This document shows, piece by piece, positions 62,310 through 64,000 of a DNA stretch of 64,000 nucleotides. A model generated the notes under the pieces. That model was not told where the DNA came from. It saw only the letters and a program-made list of their open reading frames with translations, and did no database searches. The translations under genes were made by a program, and so were the position numbers. Each line of letters begins with the position of its first letter. Position 1 is the first letter of the stretch. The stretch lies in contig NZ_JELR01000005.1 of NCBI RefSeq assembly GCF_000708675.1, positions 248,001-312,000 on the forward strand, written 5' to 3'. This DNA is from Microbulbifer sp. HZ11 (GTDB lineage: Bacteria; Pseudomonadota; Gammaproteobacteria; Pseudomonadales; Cellvibrionaceae).

Positions 62310-63713
62310 ATGATCCCCGTTATTTTGTGTGGTGGCACTGGTTCGCGCTTGTGGCCCCTTTCCCGCGAAGCTTACCCGAAGCAGTTTCTCTCCCTGATCG
62401 GCAGTGAGACGCTGTTACAGGCGACTGCCCTGCGCCTGGACGGGCTTGCGCAGGTGCAGGCTCCCATACTCGTATGCAACGAAGCGCATCGCTTTGCCGC
62501 GGCGGAACAGCTGCAGGAAGTGGGGCGCGGGGCTCAGTCGATTCTGTTAGAGCCCTGCGCACGTAACACCGCACCGGCTATTGCGCTGGCGGCCCTGGCC
62601 GCCCAGGAAAACGAGCGGGATCCACTGCTATTGGTGTTGCCGGCAGATCACGCGGTTGCCGATAAGACGGCCTTTCAGGCGGCGGTGGCCGCGGCAACGC
62701 CGCTTGCGGAGTCCGGGCGCCTGGTGACCTTTGGTATCGTGCCCACCTGTGCCGAGACCGGTTACGGATATATCCGCAGCGGTGAGCGCCTGGAGGGCGG
62801 CTGGGGTGTGGCCGAGTTTGTGGAAAAACCGGACCTGGCCACCGCGGAGAAATACCTCGCCAGCGGCGAGTACAACTGGAACAGTGGCATGTTTCTGTTC
62901 CGTGCCTCCCGTTTTCTGGAGGAGCTGGCACAGTTCCAGCCGGAGATGCTGGAAATCTGTCGCGCGGCCTTTTCCCGCGCCGTACGGGATCTCGACTTTA
63001 CCCGTGTCGATGCAGAGCTGTTCGCCCGTTGTCCCTCTGACTCGGTGGACTATGCGGTAATGGAGAAGACCGAGTCGGCGGCGGTCGTGCCGATGCAGGC
63101 CGGGTGGAGCGATGTAGGCTCCTGGTCCGCATTGTGGGAGCTAGCTCAGAAAGACGAGTGCGACAACCTGCTGCAGGGGGATGTGCTTACCGAAGATGCC
63201 AGTGGTTGTCTGGTACACGGCGGCGATCGTCTGATCGGTGTGCTCGGTGTCCGGGACCTGGTGGTGGTCGACACCGACGATGCACTGATGGTGGCGGACA
63301 AATCACGGGTGCAGGACGTGAAAAAGCTGGTTGAACAGCTCAAGCGGAGCGAGCGCCGCGAGGCGGAGAATCACCGCAAGGTGTTTCGCCCCTGGGGTTA
63401 TTACGATTCCATCGATGCCGGCCCCCGCTTTCAGGTCAAACGCATCGTCGTCAAACCCGGCTGTCAGCTGTCCCTGCAGATGCATCACCACCGCGCCGAG
63501 CACTGGATCGTGGTGCGTGGCACTGCAAAAGTGACCCGCGGCGACGATCAGCTGTTGCTGACCGAGAATGAGTCGACCTTTATCCCTCTCGGGGTGGTGC
63601 ACCGCCTCGAAAACCCGGGCGCCATCCCCCTGGAGCTGATCGAGGTCCAGTCCGGCAGCTATCTCGGCGAAGACGACATTGTGCGCTTCGAGGATCAGTA
63701 CGGGCGCGACTGA
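62310..63713 (+). CDS. manC: Mannose-1-phosphate guanylyltransferase, with C-terminal cupin (ManC/AlgA type)
   Basis: A 467-residue enzyme making GDP-mannose for polysaccharide synthesis. The nucleotidyltransferase motif [12 protein letters not shown] is at 8-19; [14 protein letters not shown] and FVEKPD follow; the C-terminal cupin ([27 protein letters not shown]) is the isomerase-type domain, so it may also act as phosphomannose isomerase. Start ATG 62310 has GCGGA upstream; a frame to 62124 overlaps uvrA and is rejected. It stands alone between uvrA and an MFS gene, with no capsule genes visible. Confidence 0.95.
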   Translation: MIPVILCGGTGSRLWPLSREAYPKQFLSLIGSETLLQATALRLDGLAQVQAPILVCNEAHRFAAAEQLQEVGRGAQSILLEPCARNTAPAIALAALAAQENERDPLLLVLPADHAVADKTAFQAAVAAATPLAESGRLVTFGIVPTCAETGYGYIRSGERLEGGWGVAEFVEKPDLATAEKYLASGEYNWNSGMFLFRASRFLEELAQFQPEMLEICRAAFSRAVRDLDFTRVDAELFARCPSDSVDYAVMEKTESAAVVPMQAGWSDVGSWSALWELAQKDECDNLLQGDVLTEDASGCLVHGGDRLIGVLGVRDLVVVDTDDALMVADKSRVQDVKKLVEQLKRSERREAENHRKVFRPWGYYDSIDAGPRFQVKRIVVKPGCQLSLQMHHHRAEHWIVVRGTAKVTRGDDQLLLTENESTFIPLGVVHRLENPGAIPLELIEVQSGSYLGEDDIVRFEDQYGRD

Positions 63714-63800
63714 GGCGCCGTCCAGCCACTGTCTCGTACTAATAGTCTTGAACTATCTTGCGGTTTGGTCGCCGGGGGATCTTTCCTTGCGGCCAGCGCT

Positions 63801-63808
63801 GGTACAAT
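63801..63808 (+). promoter_or_regulatory. Extended -10 upstream of the MFS gene
   Basis: TGGTACAAT (TG motif from 63800) is followed by a G+C-rich GCGCGCC discriminator, 35 bases before the ATG. The -35 region is poor. Confidence 0.4.
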
Positions 63809-63842
63809 GCGCGCCGATATTTTCTGTGTCCGGATTTTTTGA

Positions 63843-64000
63843 ATGAATTCCACCGAACGCCGTGCACTCGCCGGTCTTGCTTCACTGTATGTTTTCCGCA
63901 TGCTCGGCCTGTTTATGGTACTGCCGGTACTGTCCCTGTATGGCAGTGATTATGTGGGCAGTACGCCGGCTCTTCTCGGACTGGCGCTGGGGGCTTACGG
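63843..64000 (+). CDS. YajR-like MFS transporter, N-terminal fragment
   Basis: The first 52 codons are present; the window ends inside the gene. ERRALAGLASLYVFRMLGLFMVLPVLSLYG resembles the first helix of YajR and the Pseudomonas MFS gene next to uvrA. The second helix begins GLALGAYG at the edge. The substrate is unknown. Confidence 0.82.
   Translation, partial: MNSTERRALAGLASLYVFRMLGLFMVLPVLSLYGSDYVGSTPALLGLALGAY

Overview
The window looks like a chromosomal segment of a marine gammaproteobacterium of the Cellvibrionales/Alteromonadales type, Microbulbifer-like. I judge this from the protein flavour (Pseudomonas-like RpoA and EF-Tu, acidic TonB receptor), the birA-coaX-SPOR-tRNA-tuf-secE order, and rplQ near uvrA and a YajR-type transporter. 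The genus is an inference. Gene density is high, and I saw no insertion sequence, prophage, CRISPR array or rRNA gene.

Positions 1-12.7 kb form a phosphorus-acquisition island. After the end of msrP and a complete msrQ comes a minus-strand pstS-pstC-pstA-pstB operon (no phoU next to it). A divergent, membrane-anchored PstS paralogue follows, then a PhoX-type alkaline phosphatase, a TonB-dependent receptor and a two-domain beta-propeller phytase lipoprotein. A three-half-site Pho-box-like array precedes the phytase, and weaker ones lie between phoX and the receptor. Together the genes suggest release of phosphate from phytate and other esters outside the cytoplasm, followed by high-affinity uptake.

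Positions 12.8-22.6 kb are mixed: an aldo/keto reductase whose start abuts a terminator, a 392-bp gap holding two copies of one structured repeat in opposite orientation plus a perfect palindrome, an unrecognised protein, an S33 peptidase overlapping a Nat-type ABC exporter pair, then alr, birA, coaX and a SPOR-domain protein.

Positions 22.6-56.5 kb are the translation/transcription core: tRNA-Thr/Tyr/Gly/Thr-tuf, tRNA-Trp-secE-nusG-rplKAJL-rpoBC, rpsL-rpsG-fusA-tuf, the S10 and spc operons through secY-rpmJ, and the alpha operon rpsM-rpsK-rpsD-rpoA-rplQ. Several promoters here have near-consensus -35/-10 boxes and G+C-rich discriminators, typical of growth-rate-controlled genes. Intercistronic hairpins and leader structures sit where autoregulation or attenuation is known in relatives. 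The two tuf genes differ, by eye, at three bases, one of them a missense change (Tyr77 to His).

Positions 56.5-64 kb carry a DUF1315 protein, the 5-oxoprolinase operon pxpA-pxpB-pxpC on the minus strand, uvrA (minus), a divergent manC/algA-type GDP-mannose gene, and the start of a YajR-like MFS transporter cut by the window edge.
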